Below are positions 25,146 through 32,939 of a stretch of DNA of 51,583 bases, piece by piece; the stretch's first letter is position 1; the number at the start of each line of letters is the position of its first letter. Under the pieces are notes generated by a model. That model saw only the letters and a list, made by a program, of their open reading frames with translations, ran no database searches and was not told the origin of the DNA. The position numbers and the translations under genes were made by a program. The stretch comes from Erysipelothrix sp. GTDB lineage: Bacteria > Bacillota_I > Bacilli_A > Erysipelotrichales > Erysipelotrichaceae. The stretch is taken from contig JAGXRX010000048.1 of NCBI GenBank assembly GCA_018335655.1, positions 1 to 51,583 of the forward strand, given 5' to 3'.

Positions 25146-25658
25146 TTAGTCTTTCCACATTATCTTAGTAAGTGTTTCAGTGACGATACCACGAATTAAG
25201 ATAACGATTACCCCTACCATGAAGTAACGAAGAGCTAGAGGGCCTAAAGATAATCCTAAAGTAGTGAGACCTGAGGAGATTCCTAACCAAACAAATAGTT
25301 CACCAGCATTCGCATGTGGGAATAAACCAGTGATTGGGTGAACGAATGATACTGCTGCATCATAGAAAGCAGGTTTTTGTTTTTCTTCAACGAACTTACC
25401 AAATGAATAACACATTGGGTTAGTTAAGAAGAAAACTGCTAGTACTGGGAACACTGTGTAACGCAAGATGATGTTTTTAGTCATCAAACGAGCAAAATTA
25501 GTTACACGTTCTTCACCTATTAAAGCAATTAGAGCGTTAACAAATGTCAACAAGACGATAAGGGTAGGTAAGATACCTGTTACTAGTGATGTTAATACCG
25601 CACCACCTTGGTTAAATATACCAATAAACCCTTCAGCTAATCCAACTAAGAATTCCAT
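25146..25658 (-). CDS. srlA: PTS glucitol/sorbitol-type EIIC component
   Basis: A 170-residue membrane protein matching SrlA/GutA: FIGIFNQGGAVLTSLVTGIL near the start, then NPMCYSFGKF, FPHANAGELFVWLGISSGLT and LGPLALRYF, with four or so membrane segments. The ATG at 25658 is chosen because AAGGAGG lies just upstream. It forms the transport channel with EIIBC, whose gene starts 4 bp downstream. Confidence 0.94.
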   Translation of the reverse strand: MEFLVGLAEGFIGIFNQGGAVLTSLVTGILPTLIVLLTFVNALIALIGEERVTNFARLMTKNIILRYTVFPVLAVFFLTNPMCYSFGKFVEEKQKPAFYDAAVSFVHPITGLFPHANAGELFVWLGISSGLTTLGLSLGPLALRYFMVGVIVILIRGIVTETLTKIMWKD

Positions 25659-25680
25659 AAATTTCCTCCTTATATAGGTT

Positions 25681-26094
25681 TTAAACAATTAACTGCGATA
25701 ATCCCTGCTTCAATCTTTCTTCGTTAATCTTTTCGATCGCTTGGATAAATGCACGTACTAGGCGTTTATCTTTCTTCGATGTCATCGACGCAACGACTTC
25801 ATGTGGCATCATTCCAATGTATTTGGTGATACTTTTGAAGCGAGCCATTACGGTGTAACCCGAAAGCAATTGAAACTCTACAATCTTCCCATCCATGTCA
25901 GTAATGACTGTCAGAATGATTCCTTTTCCGGCATTGTACTTTGCTCGTGATAGTCCTAGTCCCATATGACCAACACTGTGAGCAGCCTGGAGTGAAAGAA
26001 TCTTACGACTCATGGCACGACTTTGAAAAAAGGCCATGATAGATTGAGCTAACCATAAAGCTGCAAAGGCCCATATGAGTCGTGTATAATCCAA
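25681..26094 (-). CDS. gutM: Glucitol operon activator-type protein GutM
   Basis: A 137-residue protein with one N-terminal membrane segment (residues 5-25) and the GutM pattern GHMGLGLSRAKYNAGKGIIL, LSGYTVMARFKSITKYIGM. In E. coli GutM (SrlM) activates the glucitol operon; in Gram-positive relatives the gene travels with the PTS components. The start is TTG at 26094 with GAGGTG 5-6 bases upstream; no ATG in this frame gives a full-length family member. It is the first gene of the operon, 23-60 bp downstream of a cre box. Confidence 0.88.
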   Translation of the reverse strand: MDYTRLIWAFAALWLAQSIMAFFQSRAMSRKILSLQAAHSVGHMGLGLSRAKYNAGKGIILTVITDMDGKIVEFQLLSGYTVMARFKSITKYIGMMPHEVVASMTSKKDKRLVRAFIQAIEKINEERLKQGLSQLIV

Positions 26095-26116
26095 AACAAC
26101 ACCTCACTTTCCCCTA

Positions 26117-26130
26117 TGAAAGCGCTTTAT
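26117..26130 (-). promoter_or_regulatory. CcpA cre box in the gutM leader
   Basis: TGAAAGCGCTTTAT on the plus strand (ATAAAGCGCTTTCA on minus) matches cre at 12 of 14 positions. It lies just downstream of the predicted transcription start, fitting a roadblock mode of repression. Confidence 0.72.
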
Positions 26131-26146
26131 CTTTCAAGTTAACTTA

Positions 26147-26176
26147 AGTTTAGAGTTTTTTGTTTGTTTATGTCAA
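26147..26176 (-). promoter_or_regulatory. gutM operon promoter
   Basis: The minus strand shows TTGACA (26176-26171), an 18-bp spacer and TAAACT (26152-26147). The -10 is weak, so an activator may assist. Confidence 0.6.
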
Positions 26177-26203
26177 TAAAAGTGACACCATTCCGTTGGA
26201 TAT

Positions 26204-26278
26204 TCACAAATGTGAAAAAAAGTGAATTTCTATCATGTGATTATCACACAATTTCTCACAATTGTCGCACAAATGTTA
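26204..26278. promoter_or_regulatory. Operator array in the divergent PTS region
   Basis: TTCACAAATGTGAA (26203-26216, arms TTCACA/TGTGAA) is followed by CACAAT at 26247 and 26257 and CACAAATGTT at 26268, spaced 10-11 bp. The motif is the same as at the internal promoter (23253-23350), so one regulator, probably the SorC-family protein, should bind both. Confidence 0.65.
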
Positions 26279-26353
26279 TTTTTCATCATTCGTCTTGATT
26301 TTTGTTCCATAGTTGACTTACACTCAAACTATAAAGCCATCAAAGGAGGTCAT

Positions 26354-27595
26354 ATGAGCATTTACACACAATTAGTTGAACGTGAACAAGCTAAAAACCC
26401 AATTCGCGTTGGAGTTATCGGTGCTGGGCAAATGGGCTTTGGAATGATCGCACAAATTGCATCAATTCCAGGGATGGTCGTTGCTGGTATCTCTGATATC
26501 AATATGGATAATGCATTAAAGGCAAAAAAAGCTTTTGATGAAAAGGCAAGCTTACCGTACGATGTATTCTTATCAACAAACTTTAAAGACGTGGTTAATC
26601 ATCCTAATGTTGAAGTGTTAGTGGATGCGACAGGTGTTCCTGAAGTCGGTGCTAAGCTTGCTATGGAATGCTTAATGGCTAAGAAACACTTAGTTCTTCT
26701 CAATGTTGAGATTGATATTACTATTGGTCCTTTACTTCATAAACTATTCTCAGCTGCAAATCTTATGTACACAGGTAGTGATGGTGATGAACCTGCATCA
26801 ACCTTTGAACTCTATGAGTTTGCTAAGACTATGGGATTTGAAGTTCTAGTGCTTGGTAAAGGCAAGAATAATAAACTTCGTCCTGAAGCGAATCCAGACA
26901 GTGTAGGACAAGAAGCAAAAGATCGTAACATGTCTGCTCACATGTTAGCTTCATTCGCTGATGGTACTAAGACGATGGCTGAAATGACTTTACTCTCAAA
27001 TGCAACTGGTTTTGTGGCAGATGTGAGAGGAATGCATGGTACTGCTGGTCATCTTAATGAAACAGTAGCTCAACTTCGATTAAAATCTGATGGTGGTGTT
27101 CTTAATAAATACGGAGTTGTTGAATATGTTGATGGTTTAGCCCCTGGTGTCTTTGTAATTGTGAAAGCTCAATCTGTAGGTGTTGCGGAAACCATGAACT
27201 ATATGATGAAAGTGGATCGTGACCATCACATTCTCTATCGTCCATTCCACTTAGCGAGTCTTGAAACTCCAGTGACAATTGCACGTGCTTTACTTAATCG
27301 CCAAGCTGCAATTGTCCCTATTGGTCAAGTTTCAGACACGATTGCAGTGTCTAAGAAAGATATTAAAGCTGGTGAGCGCTTAGATGGTATTGGTGGATAT
27401 TGTGTCCGTGGTGTCATTGAATCGCATAAAGTTACTAAGGAAAATGGATTTATTCCGATTGGTTTAATTGCTGGAAATTGCGTTGCGAAGCGTGATATTC
27501 CTAATGGAACTGCAATTACCCATGAAGATGTAGCCATTGATACCACCACAACGGTGTGGAAGCTTCGTGCACTTCAAGAGGAGCTCTTAGGATGA
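26354..27595 (+). CDS. NAD(P)-dependent oxidoreductase with C-terminal SAF domain (COG4091-like)
   Basis: A 413-residue protein. A Rossmann fold begins VGVIGAGQMGFG (GxGxxG at about 23-28), a homoserine-dehydrogenase-like middle follows (VLVDATGVPEVGAKLA, GDEPASTFELYEF) and a C-terminal SAF-type domain ends the protein (VSKKDIKAGERLDGIGG, AKRDIPNGTAITHEDV). Members are often labelled predicted homoserine dehydrogenase, but their genetic context is sugar catabolism. Here it is divergent from the PTS operon and coupled (ATGA overlap) to EIIA, so it probably oxidises the imported polyol phosphate or a derivative. The start follows GGAGGTCAT. Confidence 0.82.
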   Translation: MSIYTQLVEREQAKNPIRVGVIGAGQMGFGMIAQIASIPGMVVAGISDINMDNALKAKKAFDEKASLPYDVFLSTNFKDVVNHPNVEVLVDATGVPEVGAKLAMECLMAKKHLVLLNVEIDITIGPLLHKLFSAANLMYTGSDGDEPASTFELYEFAKTMGFEVLVLGKGKNNKLRPEANPDSVGQEAKDRNMSAHMLASFADGTKTMAEMTLLSNATGFVADVRGMHGTAGHLNETVAQLRLKSDGGVLNKYGVVEYVDGLAPGVFVIVKAQSVGVAETMNYMMKVDRDHHILYRPFHLASLETPVTIARALLNRQAAIVPIGQVSDTIAVSKKDIKAGERLDGIGGYCVRGVIESHKVTKENGFIPIGLIAGNCVAKRDIPNGTAITHEDVAIDTTTTVWKLRALQEELLG

Positions 27596-27957
27596 GTATG
27601 ATTTCATCAAAGATATTAGAAATTGGAGAACTTGCAATTTCTGACGAATATCCAATCATAATTCTTTTTAACAACACTGCTCCTTCTGAGTTTAGAGAAA
27701 TCTCTGTCATTCATGACTTCAAGGATAAACCAAACAAGGAAATGCTTAAAAAGGGTTCTAAAATTATGTTTGGGAACACAACGTATACCGTTGAAGATAT
27801 TGGATATGTAGCAAATCAAACACTCTTTGATTTAGGTCATATCTCTCTATATTTTGGTCTAGAAGAAGGTACAAATCTTCTTCCAGGTAGCGCATTATTA
27901 TCACCTTATAAACTTCCACAGATTAATGTTGGTGATACGATTCGCTTTATTAAGTAG
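27592..27957 (+). CDS. srlB: PTS glucitol/sorbitol-type EIIA component
   Basis: A 121-residue cytoplasmic EIIA of the Gut family. The phosphorylated histidine is most likely H41 in ISVIHDF, and the C-terminal DLGHISLYFG, LLPGSALLS and VGDTIRFIK are typical. It receives phosphate from HPr and passes it to the IIB cysteine encoded on the opposite strand. The ATG at 27592 overlaps the oxidoreductase stop. A terminator follows immediately. Confidence 0.92.
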   Translation: MSMISSKILEIGELAISDEYPIIILFNNTAPSEFREISVIHDFKDKPNKEMLKKGSKIMFGNTTYTVEDIGYVANQTLFDLGHISLYFGLEEGTNLLPGSALLSPYKLPQINVGDTIRFIK

Positions 27958-27967
27958 TCCCCTTTCC

Positions 27968-28001
27968 AAAAAAGGCTTATGCATTGCATAAGTCTTTTTT
28001 T
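27968..28001 (+). terminator. Terminator after EIIA
   Basis: CTTATGC (27976-27982) pairs with GCATAAG (27986-27992), flanked by an A-run and followed by TTTTTTTT. Confidence 0.85.
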
Positions 28002-28069
28002 AGTTGAACATCCTAAGCAAGACACCAATGAATTATGTTAAAATTATAGCGAAAGGGAATGAAAAAACT

Positions 28070-30169
28070 ATGAGTTATTTAAAGAAAGTTGCTTTGGCTT
28101 TAGCAGCCAATGAAAAGAAACATAAAACAGTCTTCAATTATACAATCCCCGATTTATGGGATCATGAGGATGTGTGTGTTGATCGTAAGATCAATGTTAA
28201 AGATGGTAATGTGATTGTCAATCCATTCCAATTCTATAAAGAAATCATTACTCAAGTCATCCTCAAACATGGTTCATCTAAGATTGACTACCATGCATCC
28301 TATTTTTTAGGACAACCTAACAAACTACCAAAAAATCTTAAGGATGGGGCATGGATTCGTCATAGCTATGCCTATTCCATGATGGTTCGCTCTTCCGCAA
28401 GTTATGATCATGACAGGTCAGGTCATCTTGAAAATGAAAATTTATATGGGCTAAAAGAAACTGGAACCTTCGTGAAGGCTATTGCACTTCTTCCTTTCCT
28501 AAAGCGTATGGGAATTGATGTAGTGTATATACTTCCTATTTCTAAGTATTCACTTAAAGATAAAAAAGGTGAGCTTGGTTCTCCTTATGGTGTTTCTAAC
28601 TTCTTTAAGCTTGATGAAGGTTTAAAAGATCCAATGACAGGTGATTCATTAAGTGTTGAAGATGAGTTCAAAGCCTTTGTAGAGGCATGTCATCGCTTAG
28701 ATATGAAAGTCATTATTGATATTATTCCACGTACTAATTCTGTGAATTCAGATCTTATTGTGGAACATCCAGAATGGTTTTATTGGATTAATCATAGTGA
28801 TCTTGCAGACTATAAACCACCACTTGTGCCAACACTCGCTAATGTTCTTCCCGCAAAAGCAATCTATCTTGAAGAAGTCTTTAAGAGTGAAGAAGTCATT
28901 GCCCATATTAAGAAGTTTAAACCTAACCCTAAATCAACCCATCCTAAGAAATGGAATGAATGTGTTAAGGCATGGACAGAAGCGAATGGTACTGTAGAAA
29001 TATTAGATCTTGTCCAAGACATGTTTGGATTAACCATTGCCCCTGCATTCTCTGATGGGATTAATGACCCTCAACCAGCATGGAGTGATGTTACATTCTT
29101 TAGACTGTTCTTAGATCATCCTTTAAACTCTCAACCATTCCTAGAGAAGATTGGTCATGTTGAGCCATATATCTTATTTGATGTCGCAAAATCATCCTAT
29201 AATCCTGGAAGTGAAGTCAATCAACCTTTATGGGATACACTTACTGATATTATTCCTTATTTCCAAAGAAACTTTGGAATTGATGGTGCACGTATTGATA
29301 TGGGACATGCCTTACCAGATCCTTTAATCACCATGATTCTTGATAAAGCTCGTGAACTTGATCCAAACTTCTGTTTTATTGCTGAAGAATTGGATGTTGA
29401 GAATGCTAAAGTCTCCATGGAAAAAGGCTACAATATGATCATTGGTGATGGCTTTATTCGCTTACCACGGGTGAATGAAGGTTTCTTTAATAGTTTTGTG
29501 TATACTTCAATGAATATGGAAGCTCCTTTGTTTGCGGTAGGAGAAACTCATGATACTCCTCGACTTGCAGCTCGTGAAGGTGGTGAGAAACTATCGAAGA
29601 TGGTTACTCTATATTCCCTCTTCATTCCTAATACGATTCCATTCTTAAATAGTGGACAAGAAGTGTTTGAGCGTCAACCGATGAACACAGGTCTTGATTG
29701 CCGACCAGATGAAGCATATCAACTAAGTGAAGATGATCCATATTATGGTAAATTAGCTTTATTTGATAAATATGCTTTCCATATGAATCATAAAGATCGT
29801 TTCATGATTCCTCGCCTTCTAGAAAAGGCAAGTAAGATTCGAGAATCCTATATCGATAGCATTATTTCAAAAGAGCATACTTATCCTTTAGGTTTCTCTG
29901 CTCCTTGGGATCCTGCTGCTGGTATGGGCTTTGTGAAGGGTAAGAAAGCACTAATTGCGGTAGTGAATACTGATTTCTATCATCATCAAACACATACAGT
30001 GAAGCTTGATAGTTTACCTAGTGAGTTCTTTGGACCTCAAGTAAGTTGTAAGCTTGTATTCTCAAGTGAGAATACTCCACATCTTAACGCTCATGTGAAT
30101 GAACATAAAGTCTTAATGATTCATTGTTCTCCTGCAGAAGTTGTCTGTTTTGAATTAGAGATTCTTTAG
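28070..30169 (+). CDS. Large GH13 (alpha-amylase superfamily) protein of unclear subfamily
   Basis: A cytoplasmic protein of about 699 residues. The GH13 catalytic triad is present: nucleophile Asp in DGARIDMGHALP, acid/base Glu in FIAEELD and transition-state Asp in GETHDTPR. An N-terminal region of about 140 residues precedes the barrel, which shows VVYILPISKYS and KVIIDIIP. The usual DxxxNH histidine of region I is replaced (IIPRTN), which is atypical. I prefer the ATG at 28070, although its AAAGGGA site is rather far; the frame is open for 22 codons upstream. The enzyme could be a glucanotransferase or a divergent amylase. Confidence 0.7.
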   Translation: MSYLKKVALALAANEKKHKTVFNYTIPDLWDHEDVCVDRKINVKDGNVIVNPFQFYKEIITQVILKHGSSKIDYHASYFLGQPNKLPKNLKDGAWIRHSYAYSMMVRSSASYDHDRSGHLENENLYGLKETGTFVKAIALLPFLKRMGIDVVYILPISKYSLKDKKGELGSPYGVSNFFKLDEGLKDPMTGDSLSVEDEFKAFVEACHRLDMKVIIDIIPRTNSVNSDLIVEHPEWFYWINHSDLADYKPPLVPTLANVLPAKAIYLEEVFKSEEVIAHIKKFKPNPKSTHPKKWNECVKAWTEANGTVEILDLVQDMFGLTIAPAFSDGINDPQPAWSDVTFFRLFLDHPLNSQPFLEKIGHVEPYILFDVAKSSYNPGSEVNQPLWDTLTDIIPYFQRNFGIDGARIDMGHALPDPLITMILDKARELDPNFCFIAEELDVENAKVSMEKGYNMIIGDGFIRLPRVNEGFFNSFVYTSMNMEAPLFAVGETHDTPRLAAREGGEKLSKMVTLYSLFIPNTIPFLNSGQEVFERQPMNTGLDCRPDEAYQLSEDDPYYGKLALFDKYAFHMNHKDRFMIPRLLEKASKIRESYIDSIISKEHTYPLGFSAPWDPAAGMGFVKGKKALIAVVNTDFYHHQTHTVKLDSLPSEFFGPQVSCKLVFSSENTPHLNAHVNEHKVLMIHCSPAEVVCFELEIL

Positions 30170-30176
30170 GTTTCTT

Positions 30177-30737
30177 ATGGATGCAACACAACGTGCCCTT
30201 GACCAACAACTGAAAGCAATCTTAACCATAGCGAATGCACTAAAACTTATTAACATTCAACTTAAAGATGAAGACTATGGTTCAGCAATTATCATTGAAT
30301 ACAATGTCATTGAGCGTTCCATTTATAAGATGCTTAGTGTTGTTCCCGAGGTCAAGAAACTTCGTTTTATTCATGACTTTGATCGCTTTGGTCTATTCAA
30401 AGAGATAGAAACATTAGTTAAGGCAACTAGGAATAATCATGTGTTGTTTCAAGAGCTGGATGCATCGTTTTATGAAAGTATTAAAGATTGGGTAATAAGA
30501 CGTAACACTCTCACCCATGAGCTCTTAGAAGATGATCGAATAGAAGACTTTGAAGAGAACTCTAAAGCTTTAGCTTATGAAGGTAAAACCATTGTTAAAA
30601 GACTTATCATAGATTTAAGAGGAATTCGCTCTCGCTCAAGAAATCTAGATCATTTATCTTACAATCATCAATATCATCTATTCTCAGGAATTATGATGAG
30701 ATTTGAAAAAGAGGAATACTTAAAGAAGAGTCGATAA
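30177..30737 (+). CDS. HEPN-like helical protein with RNTLTH motif
   Basis: A 186-residue, mostly helical, soluble protein with no family I can name firmly. Residues near 108-116 read IRRNTLTHE, which fits the R-x4-6-H motif of HEPN domains, many of which are RNases or nucleotide-binding partners in toxin-antitoxin and defence systems. The C-terminus is basic (LRGIRSRSRN). It begins 8 bp after the GH13 gene with a weak ribosome binding site and ends at a strong terminator, so the two form a unit. No nucleotidyltransferase partner is adjacent. Confidence 0.5.
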   Translation: MDATQRALDQQLKAILTIANALKLINIQLKDEDYGSAIIIEYNVIERSIYKMLSVVPEVKKLRFIHDFDRFGLFKEIETLVKATRNNHVLFQELDASFYESIKDWVIRRNTLTHELLEDDRIEDFEENSKALAYEGKTIVKRLIIDLRGIRSRSRNLDHLSYNHQYHLFSGIMMRFEKEEYLKKSR

Positions 30738-30743
30738 GTAAAT

Positions 30744-30776
30744 AATGAACTTACTCAATGAGTAAGTTCATTTTTT
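30744..30776 (+). terminator. Terminator after the HEPN-like gene
   Basis: AATGAACTTACTCA (30744-30757) is fully complementary to TGAGTAAGTTCATT (30759-30772), followed by TTTTTT. Confidence 0.88.
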
Positions 30777-30848
30777 GTTATATAAACTGAATTATACACA
30801 AATAATCTGTAAGCACGAGAAAAACTAATATTTGTCAATCTAGATATG

Positions 30849-31127
30849 CTACTTATAAGATACAGTAGTTAATTTTAATCCTAATGGCCTCATTATTTTT
30901 AATATTGTGTCCATTTTGGGAGTAATTCTAAACGTTTCAATTCTAGCTAATGATGATTGTGGAATTCCACATATTGCTGATAAATCACGTTGGCTTAATC
31001 CAAGCATATTGCGTTTAGCTATTATCTCACTAACAATGTTAGCAAGTATTTCGAGATCTTCTATTTCTTGTTTAGTTGTTTCATCTAAAGACTTAACATA
31101 GTCTTTGTAATTGTTCCATGTCTTCAT
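30849..31127 (-). CDS. higA: HigA-type antitoxin
   Basis: A 92-residue HTH protein: LSQRDLSAICGIPQSSLARIE is the DNA-binding helix pair, and TPKMDTILKIMRPLGLKL is the usual HigA tail. I take the ATG at 31127, four bases after the toxin stop; an upstream in-frame ATG would overlap the toxin gene. Gene order toxin first, antitoxin second is characteristic of HigBA systems. The protein neutralises the toxin and probably represses the promoter at the palindrome upstream. Confidence 0.85.
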   Translation of the reverse strand: MKTWNNYKDYVKSLDETTKQEIEDLEILANIVSEIIAKRNMLGLSQRDLSAICGIPQSSLARIETFRITPKMDTILKIMRPLGLKLTTVSYK

Positions 31128-31131
31128 AGGT

Positions 31132-31494
31132 CTATTTCCCTTTCCTTTTGATATATTCATTTCTTGCTGCTTTTGCTTTATCTATTTCGCTTATAGGTGT
31201 TTTCTGAGTCTTCTTTCTAAAATGATGTAATAGTATATATGTATTCTCTTCAAAATAGAAAAACAAAACGCGATTTTTACCTGGCCTCAGTTCGTATATA
31301 TCCTCATCCAAACGACGAACTATTGTATTCGGTAAGTTAGTCCCATTAATCTTAAGCAATTCAATATAGAAAATTATCTGATTATACTGAACACGACAGT
31401 CTTTACTTTTAGATGATTTAATTCTTAGTTCTTCTAAGAAATTCCACAAATCCGAGTTACCATCAGAATGCTCAAAAAACTTAATCTCCTTCAT
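31132..31494 (-). CDS. higB: HigB/RelE-family toxin (phage Gp49-like)
   Basis: A 120-residue protein with the RelE/HigB fold pattern: VRRLDEDIYELRPGKNRVLFFYF followed by YILLHHFRKKTQKTPISEIDKAK, matching the Gp49-like HigB subgroup. Family members cleave mRNA on the ribosome. The ribosome binding site is GGGGGG, 5 nt before the ATG. It is followed directly by the HigA-type gene and preceded by a 30-bp palindrome, the likely operator. Confidence 0.87.
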   Translation of the reverse strand: MKEIKFFEHSDGNSDLWNFLEELRIKSSKSKDCRVQYNQIIFYIELLKINGTNLPNTIVRRLDEDIYELRPGKNRVLFFYFEENTYILLHHFRKKTQKTPISEIDKAKAARNEYIKRKGK

Positions 31495-31516
31495 CTGTAC
31501 CCCCCAGAAAGTATAT

Positions 31517-31546
31517 ATTTATGATAGCATAAATGCTATCATAAAT
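31517..31546. promoter_or_regulatory. HigBA operator palindrome
   Basis: Two perfect 14-bp arms (31517-31530 and 31533-31546, core ATGATAGCAT/ATGCTATCAT) are separated by AA. It begins 22 bp upstream of the toxin start, where antitoxin autoregulation is expected. Confidence 0.8.
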
Positions 31547-31578
31547 CAATATCTTGAATTTCGATATATCACAAATAC

Positions 31579-31606
31579 AAAAAACATCAATTTCTTGATG
31601 TTTTTT
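31579..31606. terminator. Bidirectional terminator
   Basis: AAAAAACATCAA pairs with TTGATGTTTTTT around TTTC. A- and T-runs on both sides allow it to end the amylase operon on the minus strand, which is the only unit running into it. Confidence 0.82.
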
Positions 31607-31649
31607 GAATAAGTTAATAATTACGTTAAAATAAAGTTGTTTCGCCTAA

Positions 31650-32939
31650 TTACATCTTATGAATAATAATTGGCTTATTACTAATTCGAACACGCCCACT
31701 TGATACCCTCACAATTGAACTATCAAATTCATTTGCATATTCACCATCAAGTAGATCCACATGAACATCATCTTTTACTCCGCCTACATTAAGGATGGCT
31801 ACAAGAGTTTCTTTGTTTTTCTTATAAGTAATATGAAAGATATCCATGCCTACATCTTTTAAACTGTAGGAAGTATAGTTTGAGAATATTGAGCGTTTCT
31901 TAAGTTGAATAAGATTCTTTAGTTCCTTCACCCACGTAGCGTCAAGTTGATGCCAAGGGATTGGATCTTTATCAAAAAGATTTGGAAGCACATCCGTGAG
32001 TGTTTCAATACCATTGAATAGGAATGCCATTCCTTTCAACATGAATATAGCACTTACCCAGTTCTTAGTTTTATCCACAGAACCAGTTCTTTTCATGAGT
32101 CTTGGAATATCATGGTTTTCATAAGATCGTGCTTTGATGTAATTCGCAGGATAAATCACTTCTTGAAGATTAAGTTGTTCAATAAAGGCACTAAGTGGTT
32201 TCTTACCATCCCAGTATGCTTCTGCTTCATGAATGATGTCATAATCATAAAGAACATCAAACACTTGATACATTTCCGCATCACTATGACATAAGAATCC
32301 TTCATCACGCATACCCTTTAAAAATGAGCGGTGGACAGACTCAGAGAACCAAATAAAGTCTGGTTTTAAACCATTCACAACAGTGCGTGCTTCTTGCCAA
32401 AACTCAATAGGTACAAACGGTGCAACATCACAACGGTAACCATCAAAACCAAATTCAGCCCATCCTTTAAGGATGTCAATCATCTCATCCCATAAAGGAC
32501 GATGACTGTAGTCTAAGTCGCAAATATCAGACCAATCTCCGATTTTATTCGCAAATTGACCATCACGATAATAATAATACTCAGGATGTTTAACCATCCA
32601 AGGATTATCACGTGAAGTATGATTAAAAACAATATCCATCATGACTTTAAGATCTAAACTATGAGCTTGATCAATGAGCTGTTTAAGATCTTCTTTTGTT
32701 CCAAGTTCAGGGTTTACTGCTCTAAAATCTTTAATCGAATAAGGACTTCCTAAGTCACCTTTACGAGCCACTTTCCCAATAGGATGTATTGGTAGTAAAT
32801 AGACAATATCAACACCAAGATCTTTAATTCGTTGTAAATCTTGTGTTACCGCATTAAATGTTCCTGCTTCGCTATAATTGCGAGGATACACCTGGTAAAT
32901 AATTTGATGTGAAAGTGATTTTAGCGTTTGAGTAGCCAT
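31650..32939 (-). CDS. Cytoplasmic GH13 alpha-glucan hydrolase/transferase, short form
   Basis: A 429-residue GH13 enzyme without signal peptide. The catalytic triad is in DGYRCDVAPFVP (nucleophile Asp), FSESVH (Glu) and ENHDIPR (Asp), and region I is MMDIVFNHTS. The family barrel begins IIYQVYPRNYS with LLPIHPIG. A Cys replaces the common Ala/Phe beside the nucleophile. Its start overlaps the stop of the MsmK-type ATPase gene, so it is coupled to sugar import and probably acts on maltodextrins inside the cell. Specificity cannot be set. Confidence 0.85.
   Translation of the reverse strand: MATQTLKSLSHQIIYQVYPRNYSEAGTFNAVTQDLQRIKDLGVDIVYLLPIHPIGKVARKGDLGSPYSIKDFRAVNPELGTKEDLKQLIDQAHSLDLKVMMDIVFNHTSRDNPWMVKHPEYYYYRDGQFANKIGDWSDICDLDYSHRPLWDEMIDILKGWAEFGFDGYRCDVAPFVPIEFWQEARTVVNGLKPDFIWFSESVHRSFLKGMRDEGFLCHSDAEMYQVFDVLYDYDIIHEAEAYWDGKKPLSAFIEQLNLQEVIYPANYIKARSYENHDIPRLMKRTGSVDKTKNWVSAIFMLKGMAFLFNGIETLTDVLPNLFDKDPIPWHQLDATWVKELKNLIQLKKRSIFSNYTSYSLKDVGMDIFHITYKKNKETLVAILNVGGVKDDVHVDLLDGEYANEFDSSIVRVSSGRVRISNKPIIIHKM

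Noticed and set aside
26222-26353. N-terminal extension of the SAF oxidoreductase from an upstream start
   Set aside because: The extension runs through the operator array and has no ribosome binding site. The ATG at 26354 follows GGAGG and gives the family-typical start.
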